From Lachnospiraceae bacterium (lineage in GTDB: Bacteria > Bacillota_A > Clostridia > Lachnospirales > Lachnospiraceae): 10,846 bases of DNA. Positions 1 through 6,816 of the stretch are shown here, piece after piece; position 1 is the first letter of the stretch; each line of letters opens with the position of its first letter. The stretch covers positions 1 through 10,846 of the forward strand of contig JAGAIR010000027.1 in assembly GCA_017626435.1 (NCBI GenBank), in the 5' to 3' direction. The notes below the pieces were generated by a model. It did no database searches. It was not told the origin of the DNA and saw only the letters and a program-made list of their open reading frames with translations. The translations under genes and the position numbers were made by a program.

Positions 1-84
1 CAGAATAAGCTGGTTATTGTAACTGAGAACATCTTCAGCTGTAACCATTCCCGGAATCAGGTCTGCGGTATTTACTCGTCTCAT
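1..84 (-). CDS. 5' end of a gene resembling HD/HD-GYP domain proteins (partial)
   Basis: Only the first 28 codons are in the window; the gene runs off the left edge on the minus strand. The start ATG (82-84) has a GGAG ribosome site a few bases upstream. The peptide begins MRRVNTADLIPGMVTAEDV and continues with a short segment ending NNQLIL. The pattern of an N-terminal 'RRV', then 'L.PGMV.AEDV', then a polar turn and 'L.L' is how many HD-GYP and related HD-domain signalling proteins of Firmicutes begin, but no catalytic residues are visible. The family call is therefore recognition by eye. The gene has its own strong promoter (see 152-180), so it is probably not part of the sugar locus. Confidence 0.5.
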   Translation of the reverse strand, partial: MRRVNTADLIPGMVTAEDVLSYNNQLIL

Positions 85-151
85 AATATCTCCGTTAGAT
101 ATACGTGTGAAAGATAAAAATTGTCAAAATGTGCCCAAAATCTTTGATTAA

Positions 152-180
152 ATTATAATTTTTTTAATTAACAATGTCAA
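152..180 (-). promoter_or_regulatory. Perfect-consensus sigma-A promoter for the left-edge gene
   Basis: Read on the minus strand, TTGACA (175-180) and TATAAT (152-157) are separated by exactly 17 bp (158-174). Both hexamers match the vegetative consensus fully. Transcription would start near 145, giving a leader of about 60 nt before the ATG at 84. A second, weaker pair, TTGACA (122-127) with TATATC (98-103) and an 18-bp spacer, lies further down. It would start so close to the ribosome site that it is less likely to be used. Confidence 0.75.
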
Positions 181-203
181 TGTTGAATAATTCGTTGACA
201 TTG
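172..203. repeat. Inverted repeat overlapping the -35 box
   Basis: The arms CAATGTCAATG (172-182) and CGTTGACATTG (193-203) pair over 11 positions, with one T-G wobble, around a 10-nt AT-rich loop. The repeat lies just past the stop codon of the HAD gene, so it could act as a weak transcript end, but neither strand has a clean T-tract directly after the stem. Its left arm contains the -35 hexamer of the minus-strand promoter, so an operator function is equally possible. Confidence 0.5.
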
Positions 204-229
204 CAAGTATTTTTAGTTAGTTCACATGA

Positions 230-892
230 TTATTCATGTAGATTATACTGTTTAATTAAATATGGAATTATATCGGAAAGCTTTGAATAGATACGAAAAG
301 CTTTTTGACGCATTTCGTCATTTGGAGGAACCTGATCTGGAACCATTATAGGAATCATCTTTCCGTTGAAGGCAGCTATAATTCCATTATAAGAGTCTTC
401 GCAAACGTAACAATTGGATGGTATTGTGTTTAATTTTGCAGCTGCTTCCAAAAAAATATCAGGTGCTGGTTTGGAGTGCATAACTTCATTACCACAGACT
501 ATAATATCAAAACGATGAAGAAGTCCTTCTCTACTCAAAAGAGCAGTCGCAACATTACGTTGACTGGAAGTGGCAATAGCTTTTTTTATATGGTTTCTGT
601 CTAGAAAATCAAGCAGGGGCAGGACACCATCTTTGATGCCGGCACCATGGATGGAAACATATTTCACGATTTCTTCATCAATACGATTGTTAAATTTTTC
701 AATTGGCTGATCGGGATATTTGGCAGACAGGTAAGCAATAATTGCCGGATTTGACCTCCCAACAATATGTAGATAGTCATCGTCAGCTTCCTGCTCACTT
801 ATGAAATCGTAGACAAGCGGCCACACCTTTCTTGCAATTTTTTCTGTATCCAGAATAAGACCATCCATGTCAAAAATAAAAGAAAATTGCAT
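230..892 (-). CDS. HAD-superfamily hydrolase (beta-PGM/phosphatase-like, subfamily IA)
   Basis: Predicted cytoplasmic phosphatase or phosphomutase-like enzyme of 220 residues, the usual length for this subfamily. All four HAD motifs are visible: DMDG with nucleophile D8 and acid/base D10; TSS at 108-110; the lysine of KPAPDIF at 141; and the acidic pair E165-D166 in CEDSYNGI. A helical cap domain lies roughly at 15-85. The start was set at the ATG at 890-892, because GGAGG (898-902) sits 5 nt upstream. An in-frame ATG four codons earlier overlaps that ribosome site and would have none of its own. The gene is transcribed divergently from the DeoR-family gene and shares an operator-like region with it, so it may dephosphorylate a sugar phosphate of the same pathway. 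The substrate cannot be read from the sequence. Pseudouridine, beta-phosphoglucose or general sugar phosphates are alternatives. Confidence 0.88.
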   Translation of the reverse strand: MQFSFIFDMDGLILDTEKIARKVWPLVYDFISEQEADDDYLHIVGRSNPAIIAYLSAKYPDQPIEKFNNRIDEEIVKYVSIHGAGIKDGVLPLLDFLDRNHIKKAIATSSQRNVATALLSREGLLHRFDIIVCGNEVMHSKPAPDIFLEAAAKLNTIPSNCYVCEDSYNGIIAAFNGKMIPIMVPDQVPPNDEMRQKAFRIYSKLSDIIPYLIKQYNLHE

Positions 893-956
893 AAAAACCT
901 CCATTTGCTATGAATTTTGTAATATTTGCAGTAAAATCTTTCATATATAATAATAA

Positions 957-1036
957 CACAAATGCAATAAAATGCAATATTATGAAATATATTGAAATTT
1001 TACAAAAAATAATATTGCAAATTATTGCAATTTGTG
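957..1036. promoter_or_regulatory. Symmetric operator array: two TGCAATA pairs facing two TATTGCA pairs
   Basis: TGCAATA occurs at 963-969 and 973-979, and its reverse complement TATTGCA at 1013-1019 and 1023-1029. Within each pair the copies start 10 bp apart, one helical turn. Both nested pairs share the same centre of symmetry at 996. The flanks also match, with CACAAA before the left pair and TTTGTG after the right pair, so the whole forms an imperfect inverted repeat with arms of about 27 bp (957-983 and 1009-1036) separated by 25 bp. The array lies between the divergent HAD and DeoR genes. By analogy with DeoR-family repressors that bind repeated boxes near their own genes, it is the likely binding site of the regulator at 1068. 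A smaller palindrome, TGATA-N6-TATCA (1035-1050), abuts it. Confidence 0.65.
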
Positions 1037-1043
1037 ATAAATT
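1015..1043 (+). promoter_or_regulatory. Probable promoter of the DeoR-led operon
   Basis: TTGCAA (1015-1020) and TAAATT (1038-1043) are spaced 17 bp apart, and TG at 1035-1036 supplies an extended -10. Neither hexamer is perfect (four of six each). The -35 overlaps the third heptamer box and the spacer contains the fourth, so a bound repressor would block it. Transcription would start near 1050, about 18 nt before the DeoR start codon. The promoter for the divergent HAD gene could not be placed with confidence. Confidence 0.45.
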
Positions 1044-1067
1044 ACTATCAAGAAAGGAAAACACAAT

Positions 1068-1847
1068 ATGAACCAGACAAATAATTCAATACCAGCAGGA
1101 CGTCAACAAAAAATTTTAGACTTTCTATCTGGAAGTGACAGTATCTCAATAAAAGAGGCTGCAGAGCTTTGCTGTGTATCTGAAGCAACAGCAAGGAGAG
1201 ATTTGGATGATATGGCACTCGCAGGTTTGCTTGAAAGGACGCACGGAGGGGCGATATTACATCGTGGAACCGGTTTTGAAGCAATCTATACAGAAAAGAA
1301 ATCTGTTATGATTCCAGAGAAAAAAAGAATTGCAAAGGCGGCAGCGGAATTGATAAGGGATGGAGATAGTATTTTCCTTGACTCCGGAACAACTGCTTAT
1401 ATGCTGGCAGAGCAGTTATCCACTGTAAAACGCCTGACAGTCATAACGAACAATTTGGATATTGCATATGCGGTAAGATTGGATCCAACATCTATTATGA
1501 TTGTTACCGGTGGTGTAAGGCGAGATGGATACAGTGCGTTAGTAGGAGACATAGGAGAAGAACTCATAAAAAAATTATATGTGGATATAGCCTTTCTGGG
1601 AGCCGATGCGGTCAACGTAGATAAAGGGGTCTTTAACTCGAATTTTATGGAGATTGGAATGAAAAAAAGCATTCTAAATAGCGGAAAAAAGAGAGTCTTG
1701 ATTTCCGATTGCAGTAAATTTTCACAGAAAGCATTAACAAAAGTGTGTGATATAGAAGATTTTGACTGCATCATCACGGATGAAGGTATCGGAGAGGAAA
1801 AACGAAAAGTGCTGGAAGAGAAGGTACCGCATTTGATTGTGGTATAG
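1068..1847 (+). CDS. DeoR/GlpR-family transcriptional regulator
   Basis: Sugar-catabolism repressor of 259 residues, typical for the family. The N-terminal winged helix-turn-helix spans about 13-64, with 'VSEATARRDLDDM' as the recognition helix and the family-typical 'LLERTHGGA' wing. The C-terminal sensor domain, related to the ribose-5-phosphate isomerase fold, shows DSGTT (105-109), ITNN (126-129), TGG (147-149), GAD (178-180) and SDCSKF (213-218), the loops that bind a phosphorylated sugar in this family. An AAAGGA ribosome site ends 9 nt before the ATG. It is the first gene of the operon and is followed after only 12 nt by the next. It probably represses itself, the downstream genes and perhaps the divergent HAD gene through the heptamer array, and is released by a sugar phosphate made in the pathway. 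The effector is not known. Confidence 0.93.
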   Translation: MNQTNNSIPAGRQQKILDFLSGSDSISIKEAAELCCVSEATARRDLDDMALAGLLERTHGGAILHRGTGFEAIYTEKKSVMIPEKKRIAKAAAELIRDGDSIFLDSGTTAYMLAEQLSTVKRLTVITNNLDIAYAVRLDPTSIMIVTGGVRRDGYSALVGDIGEELIKKLYVDIAFLGADAVNVDKGVFNSNFMEIGMKKSILNSGKKRVLISDCSKFSQKALTKVCDIEDFDCIITDEGIGEEKRKVLEEKVPHLIVV

Positions 1848-1859
1848 GAAAGGATGGTT

Positions 1860-2666
1860 ATGAGCTGGTTAAAAGAAGTTATCGGAACAGAAAAAGCAAT
1901 TATTGCCATGCTGCATATGCAGCCCATGCCTGGAGATCCTTATTATGACAAAACCAAAGGAATGAAGTGGGTAATAGAAAAGGCAAGAGAAGATCTTGAT
2001 GCACTTCAGGAGGGTGGCGTAGATGCCATTATGTTCAGCAATGAATATAGCCTGCCCTATCTGACAGATGTAAAGAAAGAGACAGTAGCTGCCATGGCAA
2101 GAGTCATTGGGGAACTGCAGTCAGAAATCAAAATTCCTTATGGAGTCAATGTCTTATGGGATCCAAAAGCCTCTCTGGATTTGGCAGCTGCAACAGATGC
2201 GAAATTTATCAGAGAGATATTTACCGGCGTGTATGCCAGTGATTTTGGAATCTGGGATACCAACTGCGGAGAGACAGTAAGACATCAGAGAGCTATTGGT
2301 GCAGAAAACGTAAAATTATTGTTTAATATCGTACCAGAGGCAGCAGCTTATCTTGCATCGCGTGACATTACGCAGATTGCCAAATCCACTGTATTTAACT
2401 GCAGACCGGATGCTCTCTGTGTATCCGGATTGACAGCAGGGAGTGCAACAGATGTAGGAACCTTGGAAGCGGTAAAGCAGACGGTCCCTGATACTGTAGT
2501 ACTTGCTAATACTGGATGCAGAGTGGACACCATTGAGAGACTTCTTGAGATTGCAGACGGTGCTGTTGTTGGAACAACCTTTAAACATGATGGCAAGTTC
2601 GAAAACCAGGTAGACCATAAGCGTGTGAAAGCGTTTATGGATGTGGTAAAAAAAGCAAGAAACTAG
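1860..2666 (+). CDS. BtpA/SgcQ-family TIM-barrel protein
   Basis: 268-residue cytoplasmic protein recognisable as the BtpA/SgcQ family by the opening 'AIIAMLHMQPMPGDP' (about 13-27), followed by 'GVDAIMFSNE' (53-62), 'PYGVNVLWDP' and the late phosphate-site-like stretch 'VLANTGCR...ADGAVVGTTFK'. The family adopts a TIM barrel. Its biochemical activity is not settled: cyanobacterial BtpA was linked to photosystem I stability, and SgcQ belongs to the uncharacterised E. coli sgc sugar operon, which also has a DeoR-type regulator. Here it is the first enzyme-like gene after the regulator, so a role as an aldolase, epimerase or isomerase acting on a sugar phosphate is inferred. Two starts are possible. 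The ATG at 1860 (AAAGGA 5 nt upstream, protein beginning MSWLKEV) is preferred over the ATG at 1854, which is also in frame and has AGG 5 nt upstream. Confidence 0.85.
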   Translation: MSWLKEVIGTEKAIIAMLHMQPMPGDPYYDKTKGMKWVIEKAREDLDALQEGGVDAIMFSNEYSLPYLTDVKKETVAAMARVIGELQSEIKIPYGVNVLWDPKASLDLAAATDAKFIREIFTGVYASDFGIWDTNCGETVRHQRAIGAENVKLLFNIVPEAAAYLASRDITQIAKSTVFNCRPDALCVSGLTAGSATDVGTLEAVKQTVPDTVVLANTGCRVDTIERLLEIADGAVVGTTFKHDGKFENQVDHKRVKAFMDVVKKARN

Positions 2667-2688
2667 AGAGAAGTGGAAGGAGCAATAC

Positions 2689-3303
2689 ATGATTTCAGGA
2701 GAAGAGATTTATAAGAGTGCGTTACATACCTTTGCCAATGAGTCACATGCAGTGGCAGAGCTGGCAAATACAGTAGATAAAGAAAGCTATATCAAGGCAG
2801 TGCAAATGATCGCTGAATGCAAGGGCAGAATTATTACTACCGGATGCGGTACATCTGGCGCATGTGCGAAGAAGGTATCTCAGGTATTTAACTGTGTGGA
2901 CAGGGCTTCTCAGTTTTTGAATCCTGCAGATGCACCTCACGGTGACTATGGTATGATTCGTGCAGGAGATATCATCATTATTATTTCCAAGGGTGGCAAG
3001 ACCACAGAGATGATCAATCTGATCCCCGTTGCAAAGCTTCGTGGAGCAAAGATAATTACAGTAACAGAGAATCCGGATTCTCCTATTGCAAAGGAAAGTG
3101 ATCTGAATCTGATCCTTCATACAGGACCTGAGGCATGCCCTTATCAGTGCCTGTCAACTACATCAGTAACAGCTGTATTTGCACTGTTTGATGCAATTTC
3201 CATCGGCTGTATGCTGTATAACGGTATCGACAAGGAGTACTTCAAGGTAGTTCATCCTGCAGGCGGTGTGGGAGCAATGCTGGCAGCGGAGGCAAAGGCA
3301 TGA
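2689..3303 (+). CDS. SIS-domain protein, KpsF/GutQ (arabinose-5-phosphate isomerase)-like, no CBS domains
   Basis: 204-residue single SIS domain, predicted sugar-phosphate isomerase or binding protein in the cytoplasm. Alignment by eye with E. coli KdsD/GutQ is good: 'TTGCGTSG' (50-57), 'NPADAPHGDYGMI' (78-90), 'ISKGGKTTE' (99-107), 'EACP' (148-151), 'STTS' (156-159) and 'HPAGGVG' (189-195). The positions equivalent to KdsD E111, E152 and H193 are kept (E107, E148, H189), but K59 is replaced by T55, and the usual SGE is GGK. The protein ends where the CBS pair of KdsD would begin, so it is a short form, not a truncation. GGAAGGAG lies 6 nt before the ATG, and the stop overlaps the next start (ATGA). 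Isomerisation of an aldose/ketose phosphate is inferred; binding without catalysis is possible. Confidence 0.87.
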   Translation: MISGEEIYKSALHTFANESHAVAELANTVDKESYIKAVQMIAECKGRIITTGCGTSGACAKKVSQVFNCVDRASQFLNPADAPHGDYGMIRAGDIIIIISKGGKTTEMINLIPVAKLRGAKIITVTENPDSPIAKESDLNLILHTGPEACPYQCLSTTSVTAVFALFDAISIGCMLYNGIDKEYFKVVHPAGGVGAMLAAEAKA

Positions 3304-4025
3304 AACTGATCGTTACAGAAAGCTATGAAGAGAGTAGCCGTGTGGCAGCAGATCTTTATAAAAATATCATTGAGCATAAAAGGAATGCACTGATAGGACT
3401 CGCGACAGGAAGCACTCCGATTGGAATGTATAAATGTCTGGTTGACGACTACAAAAGAGGACTTATTGATTTCTCGGATATCAGAACAGTCAATCTGGAT
3501 GAATATGAAGGCCTGGCAAGGGGACATGATCAGAGCTTCGGCTATTTTATGGATCAGCATTTCTTCTCAAAGGTCAATCTAAAGGAAGAAAATATTTTTC
3601 TGGTAGATGGAGCAGCGGATGCGGTGCAGCAGGAAAAAAGGTTCAATGATTTCCTTCAGAATAATAAAATTGATATCCTGATTCTGGGAATCGGAAATAA
3701 TGGTCATATTGGATTTAATGAGCCGAATACTTATTTTACTGCATCAGTACACAGAGTAGAGCTGGCTGAGGATACGATCAAAGCCAACGCCAGATTCTTC
3801 GAAAAGGAGTCTGATGTACCAAGGAGTGCGATTACCATGGGAATGTATGGTATTACCACTGCAAGCAAGGTCATATTAGTGGCAACAGGAGCAGCAAAGG
3901 CGCCGGCAATAAAAAAACTGTTAGAAAGTGATCATGTGGATCCCCAGCTTCCCTGCAGTATTCTTCATATCTGTGAGGACGCAACTGTGATTATTGATCA
4001 GGATCTGTATGATCTGACAAAGTAG
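3300..4025 (+). CDS. NagB-like glucosamine-6-phosphate deaminase/isomerase family protein
   Basis: 241 residues, matching the short Bacillus-type NagB enzymes (the E. coli enzyme is 266). Family motifs are clear: phosphate loop 'GLATGSTP' (33-40); 'NLDEYEGL' with the presumed general base D67; 'GIGNNGHIGFNEP' (130-142) with H136 and E141; and K200 in the 'GAAKAPAIKKLL' segment. NagB turns glucosamine-6-phosphate into fructose-6-phosphate and ammonia. The usual 'TMGIGT' loop reads TMGMYGI here (179-185), so a GlcN6P specificity should not be assumed. Translation is coupled to the SIS gene by a 4-bp ATGA overlap. No nagA or other amino-sugar gene is nearby, and the neighbours point to a phosphorylated sugar made by the FGGY kinase. 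A galactosamine-phosphate or other amino-sugar phosphate, or a plain isomerase reaction, are alternatives. Confidence 0.88.
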   Translation: MKLIVTESYEESSRVAADLYKNIIEHKRNALIGLATGSTPIGMYKCLVDDYKRGLIDFSDIRTVNLDEYEGLARGHDQSFGYFMDQHFFSKVNLKEENIFLVDGAADAVQQEKRFNDFLQNNKIDILILGIGNNGHIGFNEPNTYFTASVHRVELAEDTIKANARFFEKESDVPRSAITMGMYGITTASKVILVATGAAKAPAIKKLLESDHVDPQLPCSILHICEDATVIIDQDLYDLTK

Positions 4026-4035
4026 GCATAAAAGT

Positions 4036-5688
4036 ATGGGAAGTTACGCATTTGGTTTTGACTATGGTACGCTGTCCTGCCGGGGGATTGCCATTGATCT
4101 CGAAAACGGGCAGGTAGTTGCAACAGCAGAAGAGAAATATGCGCACGGAGTGATCAGCGGGAAAATGTATCATGCTGATATTCCACTGAAAAAGGACTGG
4201 AATCTGCAGGATCCTATGGACTGGCTGTTCTGTATTTGCCAGATCTCAAAAAGAATGCTGAAGGAAGGTAATATCAGGTCTGAGGAAGTAAAGAGTATAG
4301 GTACAGATTTTACAAGCTGTACGCTGCTTCCGGTAAAAAAGGATGGAACACCTTTGTGTGAGTTGGCAGAGTACAGGGATAAGCCCAATGCCTGGCCAAA
4401 GCTCTGGAAGCACCATGGAGCACAGAAATATGCGGAGGAAATTGAAGCGTATGCAAAGGAGCATACCACCTGGCTGAAGGATTATTTTGGCGGAGCGGTC
4501 TCCTCTGAATGGGTATTTCCAAAGCTTCTGCAGGTGCTCAGGGAAAATCCGGAAATATATGATGCGGCAGACTATTTTATGGAAGCTGTGGATTATATCG
4601 TGATGGCTCTGACCGGAAAGGTGACGAGGTGCAGTGCAACACTGGGAGTTAACTGTTTCTATGTGAAGGGACAGGGATATCCTGATCAGGAGTTCCTTAA
4701 GGCTATTGACCCTGAGCTCGCGGATGTAACAGAGACAAAGCTGTCAGGGGAAATTCTTACGGTGGGGGATCCTGCCGGACATCTGACAGAGGATATGGCT
4801 GCCCGGATGGGACTGACTACAGAGGTCGTGGTGGCAGCAGGACACAGTGATGGAGCAGTGGCCGGATGTGGTGCCGGGGTGACAGAAAGCGGAAGCATGA
4901 TACTTGTAATGGGAACCAGCACCTGCCATCAGATGATGTATAAGGATTATCACGCATTTGAAGGACTGTGTTCAATCGCTGCAGATGGCATGGTACCGGG
5001 ACTCTATGGCTATGAGTCGGGGCAGCCTGCCACAGGAGATATTTTTCAGTGGTTTGTAGAAACGGGAGTGCCGGAACGGTATTACCGGGAAGCAGAAGAA
5101 AAAAAGCAAAGCATTTTACAGTATCTGGGTGAGCTTGCTGCTATGATAGAACCGGGTACCACCGGACTGGTGGCGCTTGACTGGTTTAATGGAAACAGAA
5201 GTATTCTTTCCAATTATAATCTGTCCGGGTTGATTGTAGGACTTACGCTGGCAACCAGAACAGAGGAGATCTACCGGACACTGGTGGAGGCTAATGTATT
5301 TGGCTCCAGAAGGATTCTGGATAATTATGAAGAAAATGGTGTCCCGATTTCGCAGATTTATGCGGTAGGAGGCATTGCCAGAAAGAGTCCGTGGATCATG
5401 CAGATGTGTGCAGATGTTTTTGGAAAAGAAGTGATCGTACCACTGGTTGACAATGTACCCGCTCATGGAGCAGCAGTGTGTGGTGCTGTGGCACTTGGAA
5501 AAAACGGAAGTAAGGAAGGCTTTACTGACTTTACAGAAGCGGTAGAGGTACTGATCCCGAAGGACAGGCATGTTTATACGCCGGATGCGGCAAAGACGAA
5601 GGCTTATGCAAGAGTTTATGAAGCTTATAAGAAACTATATGATATGTTTGGAAAGGACGATTCTTTTATGAAGAATCTCCGGAAATGA
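4036..5688 (+). CDS. FGGY-family carbohydrate kinase, ribulokinase (AraB)-like
   Basis: 550-residue ATP-dependent sugar kinase, the length of AraB-type ribulokinases. The two actin-like FGGY domains are covered by 'FDYGTLSCR' (8-16, phosphate loop), 'GTDFTSCTLLPV', 'WKHHGAQ', 'SSEWVFPK', the catalytic-base region 'AGHSDG' with D272, 'VMGTSTCH' and 'YGYESGQPATGDIFQWFV' near the middle, 'GLVALDWFNGNRS', 'SGLIVGLTLATRTEEIYR' and 'GGIARKSPWIMQMCADVFG' in the C-terminal half. Most of these are ribulokinase hallmarks, but AraB usually has 'AGNVDAH' where this protein has AGHSDG. No arabinose isomerase or ribulose-phosphate epimerase gene is present, so the substrate is probably a different ketose, polyol or sugar derivative. 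The gene follows the NagB-like gene after 10 nt and has only a weak ribosome site (TAGG, about 9 nt upstream), suggesting translational coupling. It is the predicted committing step after uptake. Confidence 0.9.
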   Translation: MGSYAFGFDYGTLSCRGIAIDLENGQVVATAEEKYAHGVISGKMYHADIPLKKDWNLQDPMDWLFCICQISKRMLKEGNIRSEEVKSIGTDFTSCTLLPVKKDGTPLCELAEYRDKPNAWPKLWKHHGAQKYAEEIEAYAKEHTTWLKDYFGGAVSSEWVFPKLLQVLRENPEIYDAADYFMEAVDYIVMALTGKVTRCSATLGVNCFYVKGQGYPDQEFLKAIDPELADVTETKLSGEILTVGDPAGHLTEDMAARMGLTTEVVVAAGHSDGAVAGCGAGVTESGSMILVMGTSTCHQMMYKDYHAFEGLCSIAADGMVPGLYGYESGQPATGDIFQWFVETGVPERYYREAEEKKQSILQYLGELAAMIEPGTTGLVALDWFNGNRSILSNYNLSGLIVGLTLATRTEEIYRTLVEANVFGSRRILDNYEENGVPISQIYAVGGIARKSPWIMQMCADVFGKEVIVPLVDNVPAHGAAVCGAVALGKNGSKEGFTDFTEAVEVLIPKDRHVYTPDAAKTKAYARVYEAYKKLYDMFGKDDSFMKNLRK

Positions 5689-5707
5689 GAAAAAAGGAGG
5701 ATTGCTT

Positions 5708-6751
5708 ATGAAAAGAGAACTGGTAGCATTATCACTGGCGGCTGTAATGCTGAGCTCACTGGTTATGGGCTGTGGAGGAAGCAGCACAGAAACAGCTTCT
5801 GCAGATACAGCAGGTGACACAACAGCTTCTGAGGGTGGTTATACAATCGCAACGGTCGTAAAGGATATGTCTGATCCATGGTGTCTGCGCCATGAGGAGG
5901 GTGTAAAGGAGTATGCGGCAGAAACAGGAAATAACTGTTATGTAAAAGGACCTGCAAAGACTGATTCCGCAGAGCAGATCCAGGTGATTGAACAGCTGAT
6001 CTCACAGGACATTGATGCACTGTGTGTAGTGCCTATCGATCCCGAGGCCTGTGCGCCGGTACTGCAGAAGGCAAGAGATAAGGGAATTGTAGTGATTACC
6101 CATGAAGCAGAAGGCTTTGAGGCATGTGACTATGATCTGGAGGCTTTTAATAACAAGGAATATGGTGAAGCCATGATGGATGAGCTTGCCAAGGCCATGA
6201 ATTATGAAGGCAAATATGTTACCATGGTTGCATTCCTTTCTTCTGTATCCCACAATGACTGGATGGATGCAGCAGTAGCACACCAGAAGGAAGCATATCC
6301 CAATATGGAGCTGATTCCGGAAGAAAGACTGGAATGTGAAGATAACATGAATATGGCTTATGAAAAGGCTAAGGAAATCATAAAGAAGTATCCTGATATC
6401 AAGGGCTTCCTGGGGGCTTCCAGCTATGATCCGCCCGGAGCAGCAAAGGCCATTGATGAGCTTGGTATGACCGGTCAGATTTATGCGGTAGGAACAGGCG
6501 TGGCATCCGTATCAGGTCCTTATCTTGAGTCAGGCTCCAATCCCTGTGTGCTCTGCTGGGATCCTGCTCTCTCAGGAAAGGCTATGTGCCAACTGGCAAC
6601 AATGGTACTGAATGGAGAGAAGGATAAGATCCAGACAGGTCTTGATCTTGGCATTGAGGGCTACAACAGTGTCAATGTAAATGGCACAGATATCAGTGGT
6701 AATGCGATCCTTGTAATCAATAAGGACAACATGGCTGAATACAATTTCTAA
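5708..6751 (+). CDS. Lipoprotein sugar-binding protein of ABC transporter (LsrB/RhaS-type)
   Basis: 347-residue extracytoplasmic solute-binding protein. The signal peptide is lipoprotein type: basic MKRE, a hydrophobic core, and lipobox LVMGC with C22 as the lipidated residue, followed by a Ser/Thr/Ala/Gly-rich tether to about residue 44. The mature domain is a type-I (Peripla_BP_4) fold. The C-terminal pattern 'PPGAAKAIDELG ... VLCWDPALSGKA' resembles the rhamnose (RhaS) and AI-2 (LsrB) binding proteins, which is why homologues are often labelled AI-2 binding. That label is not supported here, because no lsr processing genes are present. The start is the ATG at 5708, 7 nt after a perfect GGAGG (5696-5700); an in-frame TTG two codons earlier is not credible. 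It is probably the most highly translated gene of the transporter set and is followed by a stem-loop that could favour this. Confidence 0.92.
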   Translation: MKRELVALSLAAVMLSSLVMGCGGSSTETASADTAGDTTASEGGYTIATVVKDMSDPWCLRHEEGVKEYAAETGNNCYVKGPAKTDSAEQIQVIEQLISQDIDALCVVPIDPEACAPVLQKARDKGIVVITHEAEGFEACDYDLEAFNNKEYGEAMMDELAKAMNYEGKYVTMVAFLSSVSHNDWMDAAVAHQKEAYPNMELIPEERLECEDNMNMAYEKAKEIIKKYPDIKGFLGASSYDPPGAAKAIDELGMTGQIYAVGTGVASVSGPYLESGSNPCVLCWDPALSGKAMCQLATMVLNGEKDKIQTGLDLGIEGYNSVNVNGTDISGNAILVINKDNMAEYNF

Positions 6752-6772
6752 AAAGGCAGAAGGAGAGAATAT

Positions 6773-6816
6773 TATAATGCTTGCATATTCCAAAGACGGA
6801 ATACGCAAGCATTATA
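6773..6816 (+). promoter_or_regulatory. Long stem-loop between binding-protein and ATPase genes
   Basis: Left arm 6773-6791 and right arm 6798-6816 pair over 19 bp with one A-C mismatch (6785 with 6804), around a 6-nt loop AAAGAC. No T-run follows, so it is not an intrinsic terminator. It lies 21 nt after the stop of the binding-protein gene, where stem-loops often protect the upstream mRNA from 3' exonucleases and lower expression of the downstream ATPase and permease genes. The structure could also be a repeated element. Confidence 0.7.

Noticed and set aside
893..904. HAD start at the upstream ATG (902-904)
   Set aside because: This ATG is joined to the GGAGG that serves the ATG at 892, and the peptide without it begins exactly as HAD proteins do.
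2316..2690. Minus-strand open frames opposite the operon genes
   Set aside because: They have Cys/Ser/His-rich, family-less translations, no ribosome sites and lie wholly opposite well-supported genes.
3690..3725. Loss of the E. coli NagB Asp141 (Asn134 here)
   Set aside because: Short Gram-positive NagB proteins commonly read NGHIGFNEP, so this is not likely to mark an inactive enzyme.
4036..5688. Naming the kinase araB
   Set aside because: Sequence hallmarks are ribulokinase-like, but the catalytic-base motif differs and no arabinose isomerase or epimerase gene is in the window.
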